Positions 1 through 7,553 of a stretch of 64,000 bases of DNA are shown one piece after another. The translations under genes were made by a program, and so were the position numbers. The notes beneath the pieces were generated by a model. It searched no databases, was not told where the DNA came from, and was given only the letters and a program-made list of their open reading frames with translations. The stretch comes from Rubrivirga sp. SAORIC476. GTDB lineage: Bacteria; Bacteroidota; Rhodothermia; Rhodothermales; Rubricoccaceae. Numbering within the stretch: position 1 is the first letter of the stretch; each line of letters opens with the position of its first letter. The stretch lies in NCBI RefSeq assembly GCF_002283555.1, contig NZ_MVOI01000002.1, positions 186,001 to 250,000 of the forward strand, given 5' to 3'.

Positions 1-321
1 TGGTGGGGCCGAGGCCGGGTCGTAGTCGGGGTGGAGCGCCCCAGCGTAACGGCCTGCTGACTGGTCTGCGAGGGCGCCAGTCACGGTGCTGGGCGACAAC
101 CCCACCGCCTTGGCGTACGACTGCAAGAACGCCTTCAGGTAGACCTGATTGAAGGTCGGGTCGCTCACGAGATCTCCGGCCTCGAACCGCCTGAGGACAT
201 CGACGGGGATGCGGGTCTGCTGCTGAATGTCGTCGAGCGACAGGCCTCGGGCCTCACGAGTCGCGCGGAGATCGGCTTCGAACGTTCCGGAGGGCACAGG
301 CGAGATGGCGGGGCGTCTCAA
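1..321 (-). CDS. RodZ-like helix-turn-helix protein (N-terminal part, runs off left edge)
   Basis: The reading frame stays open from 321 to the window edge, giving about 107 N-terminal residues. The first 70 residues look like the HTH_25 domain of RodZ-type proteins: an ARGLSLDDIQQQTRIP recognition segment, then VDVLRRFEAGDL, then a VYLKAFLQSYAKAVGLSP helix. In RodZ this cytoplasmic domain is followed by a membrane helix and a periplasmic part and takes part in cell-shape control with MreB; those parts would lie outside the window, so the assignment rests on the HTH only. I chose the TTG at 321 because a good ribosome binding site (GAGGAGG) sits 7 bases before it, which is unusual in this window. 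A generic HTH regulator is the alternative. Confidence 0.65.
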   Translation of the reverse strand, partial: MRRPAISPVPSGTFEADLRATREARGLSLDDIQQQTRIPVDVLRRFEAGDLVSDPTFNQVYLKAFLQSYAKAVGLSPSTVTGALADQSAGRYAGALHPDYDPASAPP

Positions 322-372
322 ACTAGCGCCTCCTCTGCGTCGGGGGGAACGGGAGTGTGAAGCGCGTCAACG

Positions 373-403
373 AAAACCGCCCGGCTCGATGTGAGCCGGG
401 CGG
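373..403 (-). terminator. Rho-independent terminator after tRNA-Pro
   Basis: A perfect 10-bp inverted repeat (CCGCCCGGCT / AGCCGGGCGG, 7-nt loop) lies just downstream of the tRNA. On the minus strand it is followed by TTTTCG, the classic intrinsic terminator layout. Confidence 0.8.
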
Positions 404-409
404 TCGGTG

Positions 410-483
410 TCGGGTAGGCGGGATTTGAACCCACGACCCCCAAGCCCCCAGCTTGGTGCGCTACCTGGCTGCGCCACTACCCG
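410..483 (-). tRNA. tRNA-Pro (anticodon GGG)
   Basis: On the minus strand the 7-bp acceptor stem CGGGTAG pairs perfectly with CTACCCG. The anticodon arm is CCAAG / CTTGG around the 7-nt loop CTGGGGG, which gives anticodon GGG (reads CCC and CCU, proline). The T arm is GTGGG / CCCGC around TTCAAAT. The discriminator base is A at 410, and the 3' CCA is not encoded. The gene lies between its own promoter-like element (505-536) and a strong terminator (373-403), so it is probably an independent transcript. Confidence 0.95.
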
Positions 484-504
484 TGATCCGCGTTTGCGGG
501 AGGC

Positions 505-536
505 CAAAACTAGGACCAGCCTCAGAGCGCCCGCAA
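505..536 (-). promoter_or_regulatory. Bacteroidota-type promoter for tRNA-Pro
   Basis: The minus strand carries TAGTTTTG (512 to 505), an exact match to the Bacteroidota -7 consensus TAnnTTTG. A TTGC sits 20 bases upstream (536 to 533), close to the usual -33 position. It lies 22 bases before the tRNA 5' end and just before the merR stop codon. Confidence 0.6.
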
Positions 537-863
537 CACGTCCGCCAAAAACGCACGCAGGTCCACGAGGTCCTCACGCGACAGCTCGGAGACGGCGGCC
601 TCGAAGGCCTCTTCCCCGTCGGCCTCGCGCGCGAGCACCTGCCGGGCGCCCTCCAGGGTGTACTTGTCGTCGTGGACGAGGCGCTGGATGCGACGGACGA
701 GGTCGATGTCGGGATCGGTGTAGGCCCGGTTGCCCGCCCGGTTCTTCTTGGGCCGGAGTTGTTCGAACTCGCTCTCCCAGTAGCGGAGGACATGCGGCTT
801 GAGACCCGTCATGTCGCTGACTTCGCGGATGGAGTAGTAGAGCTTTCGGATCCCGGAGGCCAT
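522..863 (-). CDS. MerR-family transcriptional regulator
   Basis: The 113-residue protein opens with a MerR winged helix-turn-helix: YYSIREVSDMTGLKPHVLRYWE (about residues 9-30; the diagnostic core is VLRYWE), then a wing with NRAYTDPDIDLVRRIQRLV (about 45-63), a short helix, and a C-terminal helix rich in Leu and acidic residues. There is no cysteine, so it is not a classical metal sensor. It resembles the short MerR proteins that many Bacteroidota carry beside housekeeping genes, whose ligand is unknown. The gene is divergent from the EamA transporter with an 83-bp gap, so it could regulate that gene, but I see no long inverted repeat there to prove it. Confidence 0.85.
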   Translation of the reverse strand: MASGIRKLYYSIREVSDMTGLKPHVLRYWESEFEQLRPKKNRAGNRAYTDPDIDLVRRIQRLVHDDKYTLEGARQVLAREADGEEAFEAAVSELSREDLVDLRAFLADVLRAL

Positions 864-917
864 GGTGAGGATCGCGTGCGGACCCGGCCGTCGCGGACTC
901 GCCGGGAGCGGGCGGGG

Positions 918-925
918 TACGTTCG
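918..925 (+). promoter_or_regulatory. Putative -7 element of the EamA transporter gene
   Basis: TACGTTCG fits the TAnnTTTG-like pattern and lies 21 bases before the GTG start. No clear -33 TTTG is visible. Confidence 0.35.
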
Positions 926-946
926 GCGCGTCCTTCCTCTGAACCT

Positions 947-1876
947 GTGCCGCGCGTCTCGCTCGCTCCCGAAGTCGGCCTGCTGGTCGTGGTCGTGGTG
1001 TGGGGAATCAACTTCGCGATCATCAAGCTACCACTGGAGGTCGCGCCGCCATTCACGGTCAACCTGCTTCGGTTTCTGGTGTCGGCCGCGGTGCTGGGCA
1101 CGCTGCACGTGCGGCAGGCGCGGACGCGAGGCGTCTCGCCGCTGTCAACGTTCGACGCAGGGGCCGGTCGGGTCATCGGCATCGGCCTGCTCGGCATCCT
1201 CGCCTATCAGGCACTGTTCATCGTCGGCATCGACCGGGTGTCGGCGGGCACGGGGGCGCTGCTGATCGCGTCCAGCCCGGCCTGGACGGCGGTGACCGCC
1301 CACACGCTGGGCCACGAGCGGCTCCTCCCTCTCGGATGGATCGGCACAGCGACGAGCCTGATCGGCGTCGCGCTGGTGGTGGCGGGCAACCCCGGCGCGG
1401 CGTTCGAGGCGGACGGCTCCGGGGTGGTCTTGATGCTGGGGTCCGCGCTGGCGTGGGGCCTCTACACGGCGCTCTCCCGCCCCCTCATGCAGCGAGGCGC
1501 CTCCGCGCTCGGGCTCACGTTCTGGGGAATCGTGGTTTCGGCTCCCGGCCTCCTGCTCCTGGCAGCCCCTCAGTTGCCGACCGTGACGTGGTCGGCCTTC
1601 GGTCCGGCGGAGATCGGCGCGATCCTCTTCTCGGGCGGGCTGTCGACGGGTCTCGCATACGCCATCTGGAACGAGTCCGTGCGGACCGTGGGTGCGTCGA
1701 AGACGGCGGCGTTCTCGAATCTGGTGCCGGTCGTCGGCGTCCTCGCAGGGATCGTGCTGCGCGGGGAGCAGGTGACCCTGCTCCAGATCCTGGGGGGCCT
1801 GCTCATCGTGCTGGGCGTGGTGGTGGTGCGGCGTCGCGGCGTCGCGGCTCCGGCAGGGGTCCCCGCCGTGACCTGA
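947..1876 (+). CDS. EamA/DMT-family transporter
   Basis: The 309-residue inner membrane protein is almost entirely hydrophobic helices and matches the ten-helix layout of the drug/metabolite transporter superfamily, with two EamA repeats (about residues 5-145 and 155-295). Typical landmarks are WGINFAIIK in helix 1, the conserved NP in helix 5 (VVAGNPG), ALAWGLYTALSRPL at the start of repeat two, and NLVPVVGVLAGIVLRGE before the last helix. Members export amino acids, metabolites or drugs, but the substrate cannot be read from the sequence. The start is GTG, with a promoter-like TACGTTCG shortly upstream. A divergent merR gene is its neighbour. The downstream curli genes appear to have their own promoter. 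Confidence 0.9.
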   Translation: MPRVSLAPEVGLLVVVVVWGINFAIIKLPLEVAPPFTVNLLRFLVSAAVLGTLHVRQARTRGVSPLSTFDAGAGRVIGIGLLGILAYQALFIVGIDRVSAGTGALLIASSPAWTAVTAHTLGHERLLPLGWIGTATSLIGVALVVAGNPGAAFEADGSGVVLMLGSALAWGLYTALSRPLMQRGASALGLTFWGIVVSAPGLLLLAAPQLPTVTWSAFGPAEIGAILFSGGLSTGLAYAIWNESVRTVGASKTAAFSNLVPVVGVLAGIVLRGEQVTLLQILGGLLIVLGVVVVRRRGVAAPAGVPAVT

Positions 1877-1919
1877 TCTCCGGAAACGGATCGGACGCAC
1901 CGGCGCCGCCGGCCGGCGG

Positions 1920-1927
1920 TAGGTTGA
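1920..1927 (+). promoter_or_regulatory. Putative -7 element of the csgEFG operon
   Basis: TAGGTTGA resembles TAnnTTTG and ends only 4 bases before the csgE ATG. If used, the csgE transcript would be nearly leaderless. The call rests on the motif alone. Confidence 0.3.
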
Positions 1928-1931
1928 GGCC

Positions 1932-2417
1932 ATGCGCTCGCTCGTCCTTCTGACCGTCGGAACCGCCGCCCTGGTGCTCTCGCCCTCTGCGATGGGACAG
2001 GAGGCCCGCGCCGACTCGACGGAGTCGTTCGCGTACGGCACGGTGCTGACGTACCGCGCGATGCTCGCCCAGAGCCGGGAGTTGCGCCTGATCCCCACGG
2101 ACCCGACCGTCCGACCCGACGACTCCGATCCGTTTATGGGCATCGGCCGGCTGGTCGTCGACGAGACGCTGTCGCGGACGGGGAGCTACTTCTACGACGT
2201 CTTCTACCGACTGTGGCAGCCTCCGGAGGGCGCACGGTTCGTGAGCGTGATCCTGTCGGAGCAGCCCCTTCCGGGCCAGGGCACCCTCGTGTCGGTTCGC
2301 CTCGACGGCGAGTTGGTGTTCCAGTCCCGACTGTCGCCCCGGGAGGAAGACGCCGAGGCCCTGGCACAGCAGGCGGTCGGCTTCACCCTCCGCCGTTTGC
2401 CGCAGGGCGACGGGTGA
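1932..2417 (+). CDS. csgE: Curli secretion chaperone CsgE
   Basis: The 161-residue protein has a signal peptide (cleavage expected after SAMGQ, about residue 22). Its core matches CsgE: MGIGRLVVDETLSRTG, then the family signature SYFYDVFYRLWQPP (compare DFYxxFxxxW), a stretch of beta strands (FVSVILSEQPLPGQGTL, LVSVRLDGELVFQSRL) and a C-terminal helix. In E. coli, CsgE is a periplasmic specificity factor that caps the CsgG pore and guides curlin subunits to it. It is first of csgE-csgF-csgG, 64 bp before csgF and on the same strand, the same gene order as in other Bacteroidota curli loci. Confidence 0.88.
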   Translation: MRSLVLLTVGTAALVLSPSAMGQEARADSTESFAYGTVLTYRAMLAQSRELRLIPTDPTVRPDDSDPFMGIGRLVVDETLSRTGSYFYDVFYRLWQPPEGARFVSVILSEQPLPGQGTLVSVRLDGELVFQSRLSPREEDAEALAQQAVGFTLRRLPQGDG

Positions 2418-2481
2418 TGCGACGGGCCTTGCCCGCCTATGCCCCCACCCGTATCGTCCCCCACCCCACTCTTGCCTGTCC

Positions 2482-2898
2482 ATGCGTCGCCTCTTCTCCG
2501 CCGCCCTCGCGCTCGGGCTCTTCGCCGTCGCGGCTCCCGCCTCTGCCCAGCAGCTGGTCTACCAGCCGACCAACCCGGCGTTCGGGGGCTCGCCGCTGAA
2601 CTACAACTGGCTCCTCCAGTCCGCGCAGCTGCAGAACCAGTATGAGGACGAGGGGGGCGCGTCTCAGAACTCGACGATCAACAACTTCGCCGACACGCTC
2701 CAGCGCCAGATCCTGAATCAGCTCTCGCGAGAGCTGATCACGAACCGGTTCGGCGACCTCGATCTGACCCAGCCGGGCACGTTCACGCTGGGGGACTTCC
2801 AGATCGACATCACTCCGGGTCTCGACGGCGTCTCGATTCGCCTCTTCAACCTGCTTACCGGGGAGGAGACCATCGTGTCCATCCCCAACAGCCTCTAG
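2482..2898 (+). CDS. csgF: Curli assembly protein CsgF
   Basis: The 138-residue protein has a signal peptide ending near APASAQ (residue 22). The mature N-terminus QLVYQPTNPAFGGSPLN is the CsgF hallmark: in E. coli this segment inserts into the CsgG pore and forms a second constriction. It is followed by a Gln/Asn-rich helix (LLQSAQLQNQYE), and the C-terminal half is beta-rich (FGDLDLTQPGTFTLGDFQIDI). CsgF couples secretion to nucleation at the outer surface. The gene is 11 bp before csgG and starts without a Shine-Dalgarno sequence after a CT-rich leader. Confidence 0.9.
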   Translation: MRRLFSAALALGLFAVAAPASAQQLVYQPTNPAFGGSPLNYNWLLQSAQLQNQYEDEGGASQNSTINNFADTLQRQILNQLSRELITNRFGDLDLTQPGTFTLGDFQIDITPGLDGVSIRLFNLLTGEETIVSIPNSL

Positions 2899-2909
2899 CT
2901 CTCTCGTCT

Positions 2910-4277
2910 GTGCGCGCTCTCCTCCTCGCCGTCGTCTCGCTGACTCTGTTCGCAGGGTGCTCGGCCCGATTCCTCCAGCCCTACCACGTGGAGTCGCCAC
3001 GGGTGGCCGCGCCGCGGACCACCGTCGCCGACCTGCTGGATGCCGTGCCAGCGCCCGTCGACCCGGTGGTGGTAGCGGTGTACCGGTTCCGGGACCAGAC
3101 CGGCCAGTACCGGGCTCTCGAAAACCTGTCCACCTTCTCCACCTCGGTGACGCAGGGGGCGACGAGCATCCTGATGCGCGCCCTGGAACAGTCTGGGTTT
3201 TTCGTCCCCATCGAGCGCGAGGGGCTGTCGAACCTCCTCAACGAGCGTCAGATCATCTCCTCGACCCGTCAGCAGTACACCGGCCCGGAGGGTGAAGGGC
3301 TTGGGCCGCTGCCTCCGCTCCTGTACGCGGGGGTCCTGCTGGAAGGCGGCATCGTGGGCTACGATTCGAACGTGCTGACCGGTGGTGCGGGCGCCCGACT
3401 CCTCGGGGCCGGCGGGAGCGGCCAGTTCCGGCAGGATCAGGTGACGGTGTACCTCCGCGCCGTCTCCGTGCAGAACGGCCGCGTGCTGAAGTCGGTCTAC
3501 ACGACCAAGACGCTCATCTCGCAGAAGCTCGACGGGGGACTCTTCCGCTTCGTCGACACGGACGCGCTGCTGGAGACCGAGGCGGGCTACTCCACCAACG
3601 AGCCGCCCGTGCTGGCGGTCACGGCAGCCATCGAGGAGGCCGTCATCGCCCTGGTGGTCGAGGGCTCGCGGGATGGGCTCTGGGCCTTCCAGGGGCCGAA
3701 CGACTCCAACACGCAGGACTTCCTCTCGGCGTACGATGCGCGAGCGGCCGAGGACGCCTCCCGCGACCTCTATGACCGGGCGCCTCTCGACGCGTCCAGC
3801 GACGGGCTCGCCGTGGGGCTGTCGGCGGGGATCGGGCGGATCGAGAGCGATTATGCCTCCCCGGGCATCCAGCCCGTCGGCGCGGTCTCGCTGGACTACC
3901 CGATCGGCAACGGGGTTTCGGTGGGCGTTCGCGGAGAAGGCGGGCTGATCGACGTGAACGGCACCGGCGAGCGGTTCGGAGCCGGTGCGCTCACCCTCCG
4001 CTCCCGCCTCGTCCCGTCTGCGCAGACATCGCCGACGTTCACCGTCGGGCTGGGCGGGCTGTTCTCCCCCGACGTCCCCAACTCGCCCTCCTCCTACCTG
4101 TATGCGACCGCGCTGGCGGGCATCGAGAGCCGGATCCGCCCCTCCCTCGGACTCTTCCTCGAGGCGGGCGTCGACTATCCGTTCTACGAGGGTCTCGACG
4201 GCCTTCAGGGGTCCGGCAGCGTCAACGACAACATCTGGGTCGGCCGAGGGGGCTTCGTCTTCTACACATCGTTCTAG
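2910..4277 (+). CDS. csgG: Curli secretion pore CsgG with a C-terminal extension
   Basis: This is the 455-residue outer membrane lipoprotein that forms the curlin export channel. The lipobox LFAGC places the lipidated cysteine at residue 17. Residues about 50-275 match the CsgG domain, with VYRFRDQTGQYR, VTQGATSILMRAL, FFVPIEREGLSNLLNERQ and the LLYAGVLLEGGIVGYDSN region. The protein is much longer than E. coli CsgG (277 residues): after a linker near 275-300 there are about 150 more residues made of alternating beta strands that end in an aromatic residue (VFYTSF), like a small beta barrel or beta sandwich. I chose the GTG at 2910, directly at the signal peptide. csgE and csgF lie upstream, and a 1-kb gap separates it from the curlin subunit genes. 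Confidence 0.92.
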   Translation: MRALLLAVVSLTLFAGCSARFLQPYHVESPRVAAPRTTVADLLDAVPAPVDPVVVAVYRFRDQTGQYRALENLSTFSTSVTQGATSILMRALEQSGFFVPIEREGLSNLLNERQIISSTRQQYTGPEGEGLGPLPPLLYAGVLLEGGIVGYDSNVLTGGAGARLLGAGGSGQFRQDQVTVYLRAVSVQNGRVLKSVYTTKTLISQKLDGGLFRFVDTDALLETEAGYSTNEPPVLAVTAAIEEAVIALVVEGSRDGLWAFQGPNDSNTQDFLSAYDARAAEDASRDLYDRAPLDASSDGLAVGLSAGIGRIESDYASPGIQPVGAVSLDYPIGNGVSVGVRGEGGLIDVNGTGERFGAGALTLRSRLVPSAQTSPTFTVGLGGLFSPDVPNSPSSYLYATALAGIESRIRPSLGLFLEAGVDYPFYEGLDGLQGSGSVNDNIWVGRGGFVFYTSF

Positions 4278-4686
4278 ACCTCGCATTCCCCCTCACGTCT
4301 GAGGACGGCATCTGTAAGAACGGTGGCAGCGCCAGGACGCGAGCTCCCCGATTTCGGCCAGCGTCATATTCCGTTAGGTTCCGATTCCTTCTTCTCGTTC
4401 GGAGGTCACATCGCGCGGCCCTGTTCGCCGACGCCCCCCGTCCAGCGACTGCCTTTTGACCGTCCGGAGGAGTCCGCCACGAGACCACCCCCCGGGAGCG
4501 CTTCCGGCGCCACGGGCTGCAACTCCATAGTATTGGGCATATAGCAAGCCACCATGCGCGGAGCGGCCGCAGGGGTGGTTCGAGGATCCTTTCCGCAATC
4601 GTCTCCAGGCACCAGTGCCGTAGGAGGCCGGAATGAGACGGGCCGGGAATTCAGAAGGTCTGAGCGCTTGCACGTTTACAATTCTT

Positions 4687-4702
4687 GCCGTTAACTAACG
4701 GC
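4687..4702. promoter_or_regulatory. Palindromic operator candidate upstream of curlin genes
   Basis: GCCGTTA-AC-TAACGGC is a perfect inverted repeat with 7-bp arms, set in an AT-rich patch (4670-4700) within otherwise G+C-rich DNA. Its size and symmetry suit a dimeric regulator site. No regulator gene is adjacent. Confidence 0.35.
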
Positions 4703-5134
4703 GTGCTACGCACGGTACGCCTCTCTCAGAGGCTGCTGACACATCCAGACACCCTGGCCCTCTGAGCGGCTTCCGCTCCCACCACCTGAGGCACCACGGG
4801 CGACGCCACTCCGGCTATGCCTGTCCTTCCCAACGCCTCGACCTCCATGCCCGCTCGCCCGACATCCGAAGCTTCGACGGCTTCGAGGGGTTCTGAGGCC
4901 ACCGGGCGCCGTGCGGCGTGGACGCGCCCGATTCCAGAAGGCGCTGTGGCTTCTTCGGATCGTGTGATCAGAGGACGCGCCCCGTCCCGTCGGACGGCAG
5001 CTTCGACATGGACCGGCTCGTCGCGCCCGGTCGCCTCCGAGAGGGCTCGGGCGCACATGGACCGCTCTGGAGCACGAGGCTCCGATGAACCTGCTCGCTG
5101 TTTCCCTCCTGGGCGCTACCCTGCCTGACCCCGG

Positions 5135-5162
5135 GCGGGAGGCCGGTAACACGTCCTCCCGC
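5135..5162 (+). promoter_or_regulatory. GTAAnA-loop hairpin 1, before the first curlin gene
   Basis: An 11-position stem with one mismatch (GCGGGAGGCCG / CGTCCTCCCGC) encloses the loop GTAACA. Similar hairpins with other stem sequences and a GTAACA or GTAAGA loop occur before the next two curlin genes. It lies 107 bp before the ATG at 5270. No T run follows, so it is not a typical intrinsic terminator. Confidence 0.5.
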
Positions 5163-5269
5163 TCCTTCCCATACCCGGCGTCTTTGCCGAGGGGTCCCCA
5201 CCCCATGGGATCTGCGGACCTCCGCATCCTTCAGCCTTCGGGCACTCTTCCCCACTCTCCTTGGTAGCC

Positions 5270-7453
5270 ATGCGCAACCTCCTTCCCTTCGCTATCGCGT
5301 TTGGCCTCGTCGGCACCGCGAGCGCGCAGAACACGTCCTCGACTGTCCAGTCGGGGTCGGGTCACACGATTAGCATCGTGCAGAATCCGTTCATGAACGA
5401 CGCCTCCGTCGATCAGTCCGGCCTCGACAACATCGCCGACATTCTCCAGACCGGCGCCAACGTCGCCGAAGTGGAGCAGGGCGGTACGGCCGACAACGCC
5501 GACATCGACCAGGACGGCACGGGCAACGAAGCCGTCGCGCTCCTGAGCACCTTCTTCACGGGTGGCGGCGACATCGACGCGGTCATCAACCAGCTCGGCA
5601 ACGACAACTTCGGCCGGGTCTTCAACGACGGCGTGAACGTCGACGCGACGATCAACCAGACCGGCGACAACAACCTCGCTGACGTCGTCTCTGGCCTCAA
5701 CTCGGCGGACGTCGACATCCTCGCGACCGTCGACCAGCTCGGCAACGGGAACGCGGCCTTCGTCGGCCAGACTGGTACCAACCAGCTCTCGACGATCGTC
5801 CAGACCGGCGACGACAACACGGCGGACGTCTCCCAGTCGGGCGACAGCAACGTCTCGACGATTGACCAGACCGACACGAACCACCTCGCCATCACGTCAG
5901 ACGGCGGCTCGAACCAGATCGGCACGATCACGCAGTCGGGCGACGCCAACCAGGCGCGCACCCAGCTCGGCACGTTCTTCGGCGCCAACAACGACGGCAC
6001 GATCACGCAGTCGGGTGACACCAACGTCGGTGACATCTTCAATGACGGCGACAACAACGACGCGACGATCACGCAGTCGGGCTCCGGCAACTACGCCGAG
6101 GTGATCGCTGGCTTCTCGACGACCGACGCCAACAGCGTCGCGACCGTGGACCAGACCGGCACGGGCGACTTCAGCTCGTCGTTCCAGCAGGGAGAGGGCC
6201 AGGACGCCCAGATCTTCCAGAACGGTGACAACGACATTGCGGAGACCGATCAGGACGGTACCGGCAACCTCGCCATCATCGACCAGGGCGCGTCGTTCTC
6301 GCCGCTGTCCAACAGCTACGCGGGGATCGGCCAGAACGGTCGCACCAACCAGGCGCTCGTCCTCCAGGGCCCCGGTGATGCGCTCAACGGCCTCGTCCTC
6401 CAGACGGGTGACAACGGCGTCTCGGTCGTCGATCAGTTCGGCACGAACCAGACGGCCACGCTGACCCAGGTCTCCGGCGACGGCAACCAGTCGCAGGCCC
6501 GTCAGTGGGGTGGCGACGGCAACACCGGCGACGCCACGCAGACCGGCGACGGCAACCTCGCGCTGATCGACCAGTTCGGCGACACCGGCGCGGCGAGCAT
6601 CACGCAGGACGGCGACGGCAACGGCGCCCTCGTCGCTCAGGATGGCGCGGATCAGTCCGGCTCGGTGTCCCAGACCGGGACCGCCAACGACGCCACCCTC
6701 GAGCTCGGCCTGTTCTTCGGTGATGGCAACAGCTCCACCGCCGTCCAGGAGGGTACCGGTAACACGGCATACCACAGCATCGACGGCACGACGAACACGT
6801 CGAGCTCGACGCAGTCCGGCACCACCAACGACGCGACCATCCTGGTGGCTGCACTCGTGAGCGACACCAACAACGACGCGTCGGTCGAGCAGAACGGCTC
6901 GGACAACGTGGCGTTGATCGTCCAGTCGGGCTCGGAGCACACCGCCTCGATCAAGCAGGTCGGCGCCCGGAACAACTCGACCCTTACCCAGGACGGGTTC
7001 AACAACTCGGCGGCGGATCGCACCACCCGCGGTGATGACAACGTCCTGACGATCGATCAGGTGGACAGCGGCAACGCCGTCATCTACCACATCTGGGGTG
7101 ACCGCAACAGCGCGGCCATCACGCAGAGCGGCAACGACAACCGCATCCGCATCGACGGCCGTCGCAACACGACCATCCCGGTGCTCGGTGTCGATGACAA
7201 CGTGATGACGATCGACCAGTTCGGCGGCGACCGCAACACGATCAACGGCTGGATCGAGGACGGTGCCTCCGGCAACACGATCACGATCACGCAGAACGGC
7301 TCCGACAACAGCGTGAACGGCGGTCCGTTCGGCCCGGGCCTCTACGTTGAGGGCAACCTCAACACGATCACGATCAGCCAGACGGGCGTCGGCCACTCGG
7401 CGAACGCGGCCGCGCTCGGCGACGGCAACACCGTCACGATCACGCAGAACTAA
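5270..7453 (+). CDS. Large curlin-repeat protein (major curli subunit candidate)
   Basis: The 727-residue secreted protein has a signal peptide ending in GTASAQ (about residue 20). The rest is dozens of curlin half-repeats of about 11 residues of the type xxATIxQxGxxN (for example DATINQTGDNN, GTITQSGDAN), which fold as the strand-turn-strand units of the curli amyloid. It is several times longer than E. coli CsgA (about 150 residues). The last 180 residues are different: they contain ADRTTRGDDN, HIWGDRN, DGRRNTT and GPFGPGLYVEG, a module shared almost unchanged with the curlin at 8257-9312. A TTG at 5261 is possible, but the ATG at 5270 begins the signal peptide directly. It should be exported through CsgG. 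Confidence 0.88.
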   Translation: MRNLLPFAIAFGLVGTASAQNTSSTVQSGSGHTISIVQNPFMNDASVDQSGLDNIADILQTGANVAEVEQGGTADNADIDQDGTGNEAVALLSTFFTGGGDIDAVINQLGNDNFGRVFNDGVNVDATINQTGDNNLADVVSGLNSADVDILATVDQLGNGNAAFVGQTGTNQLSTIVQTGDDNTADVSQSGDSNVSTIDQTDTNHLAITSDGGSNQIGTITQSGDANQARTQLGTFFGANNDGTITQSGDTNVGDIFNDGDNNDATITQSGSGNYAEVIAGFSTTDANSVATVDQTGTGDFSSSFQQGEGQDAQIFQNGDNDIAETDQDGTGNLAIIDQGASFSPLSNSYAGIGQNGRTNQALVLQGPGDALNGLVLQTGDNGVSVVDQFGTNQTATLTQVSGDGNQSQARQWGGDGNTGDATQTGDGNLALIDQFGDTGAASITQDGDGNGALVAQDGADQSGSVSQTGTANDATLELGLFFGDGNSSTAVQEGTGNTAYHSIDGTTNTSSSTQSGTTNDATILVAALVSDTNNDASVEQNGSDNVALIVQSGSEHTASIKQVGARNNSTLTQDGFNNSAADRTTRGDDNVLTIDQVDSGNAVIYHIWGDRNSAAITQSGNDNRIRIDGRRNTTIPVLGVDDNVMTIDQFGGDRNTINGWIEDGASGNTITITQNGSDNSVNGGPFGPGLYVEGNLNTITISQTGVGHSANAAALGDGNTVTITQN

Positions 7454-7480
7454 CGTTCTTCCGGTCCCTCGGGACCTCCT

Positions 7481-7513
7481 GGGCTGGCGACCGGTAACAC
7501 GGTCGCCAGACCC
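7481..7513 (+). promoter_or_regulatory. GTAAnA-loop hairpin 2, between first and second curlin genes
   Basis: A perfect 10-bp stem (CTGGCGACCG / CGGTCGCCAG) encloses the loop GTAACA and is extended by GGG/CCC across a one-base bulge. A pyrimidine-rich tract follows, without a T run. It lies 28 bp after the stop of the first curlin and 41 bp before the next ATG. It could tune readthrough or mRNA processing between the major and minor subunit genes. Confidence 0.55.
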
Positions 7514-7553
7514 ATTTCTCCTCGCCGGTTCCCATCCTTATCCGGCCTTCTCT

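Larger units (their letters stand above)
4278..5269 (+). other. Gene-free leader region upstream of the curlin genes
   Basis: Nearly 1 kb between csgG and the first curlin gene holds no convincing gene: the small frames have no signal peptide, no family resemblance and arginine-rich shadow composition. It contains a weak hairpin just after csgG (about 4292-4305), a promoter-like TAGGTTCC (4375-4382), a 16-bp palindrome (4687-4702) and the first GTAAnA-loop hairpin (5135-5162). It probably holds the promoter and a long 5' untranslated region of the curlin operon. Confidence 0.6.

Noticed and set aside
2895-4286. Open frame of 463 residues antisense to csgG
   Set aside because: It mirrors csgG codon positions, is rich in Arg, Glu and Val and lacks any family feature. 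csgG is unambiguous.
4706-5227. Open frame of 173 residues on the minus strand in the curlin leader region
   Set aside because: It is extremely rich in Arg, Ser and Gly with no domain-like segment, and it covers the hairpin and palindrome that look regulatory.
5897-7396. Open frame of 499 residues on the minus strand, antisense to the large curlin gene
   Set aside because: It is a shadow of the repetitive curlin gene: its Val/Arg/Asp-rich low-complexity sequence mirrors the repeats, and the plus-strand product has a signal peptide and true curlin motifs.
7481-7513. Hairpin between curlin genes as an ordinary Rho-independent terminator
   Set aside because: There is no T run after the stem, and the same loop recurs in two other hairpins with different stems, one of them upstream of the first gene. 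A regulatory or processing role fits better.
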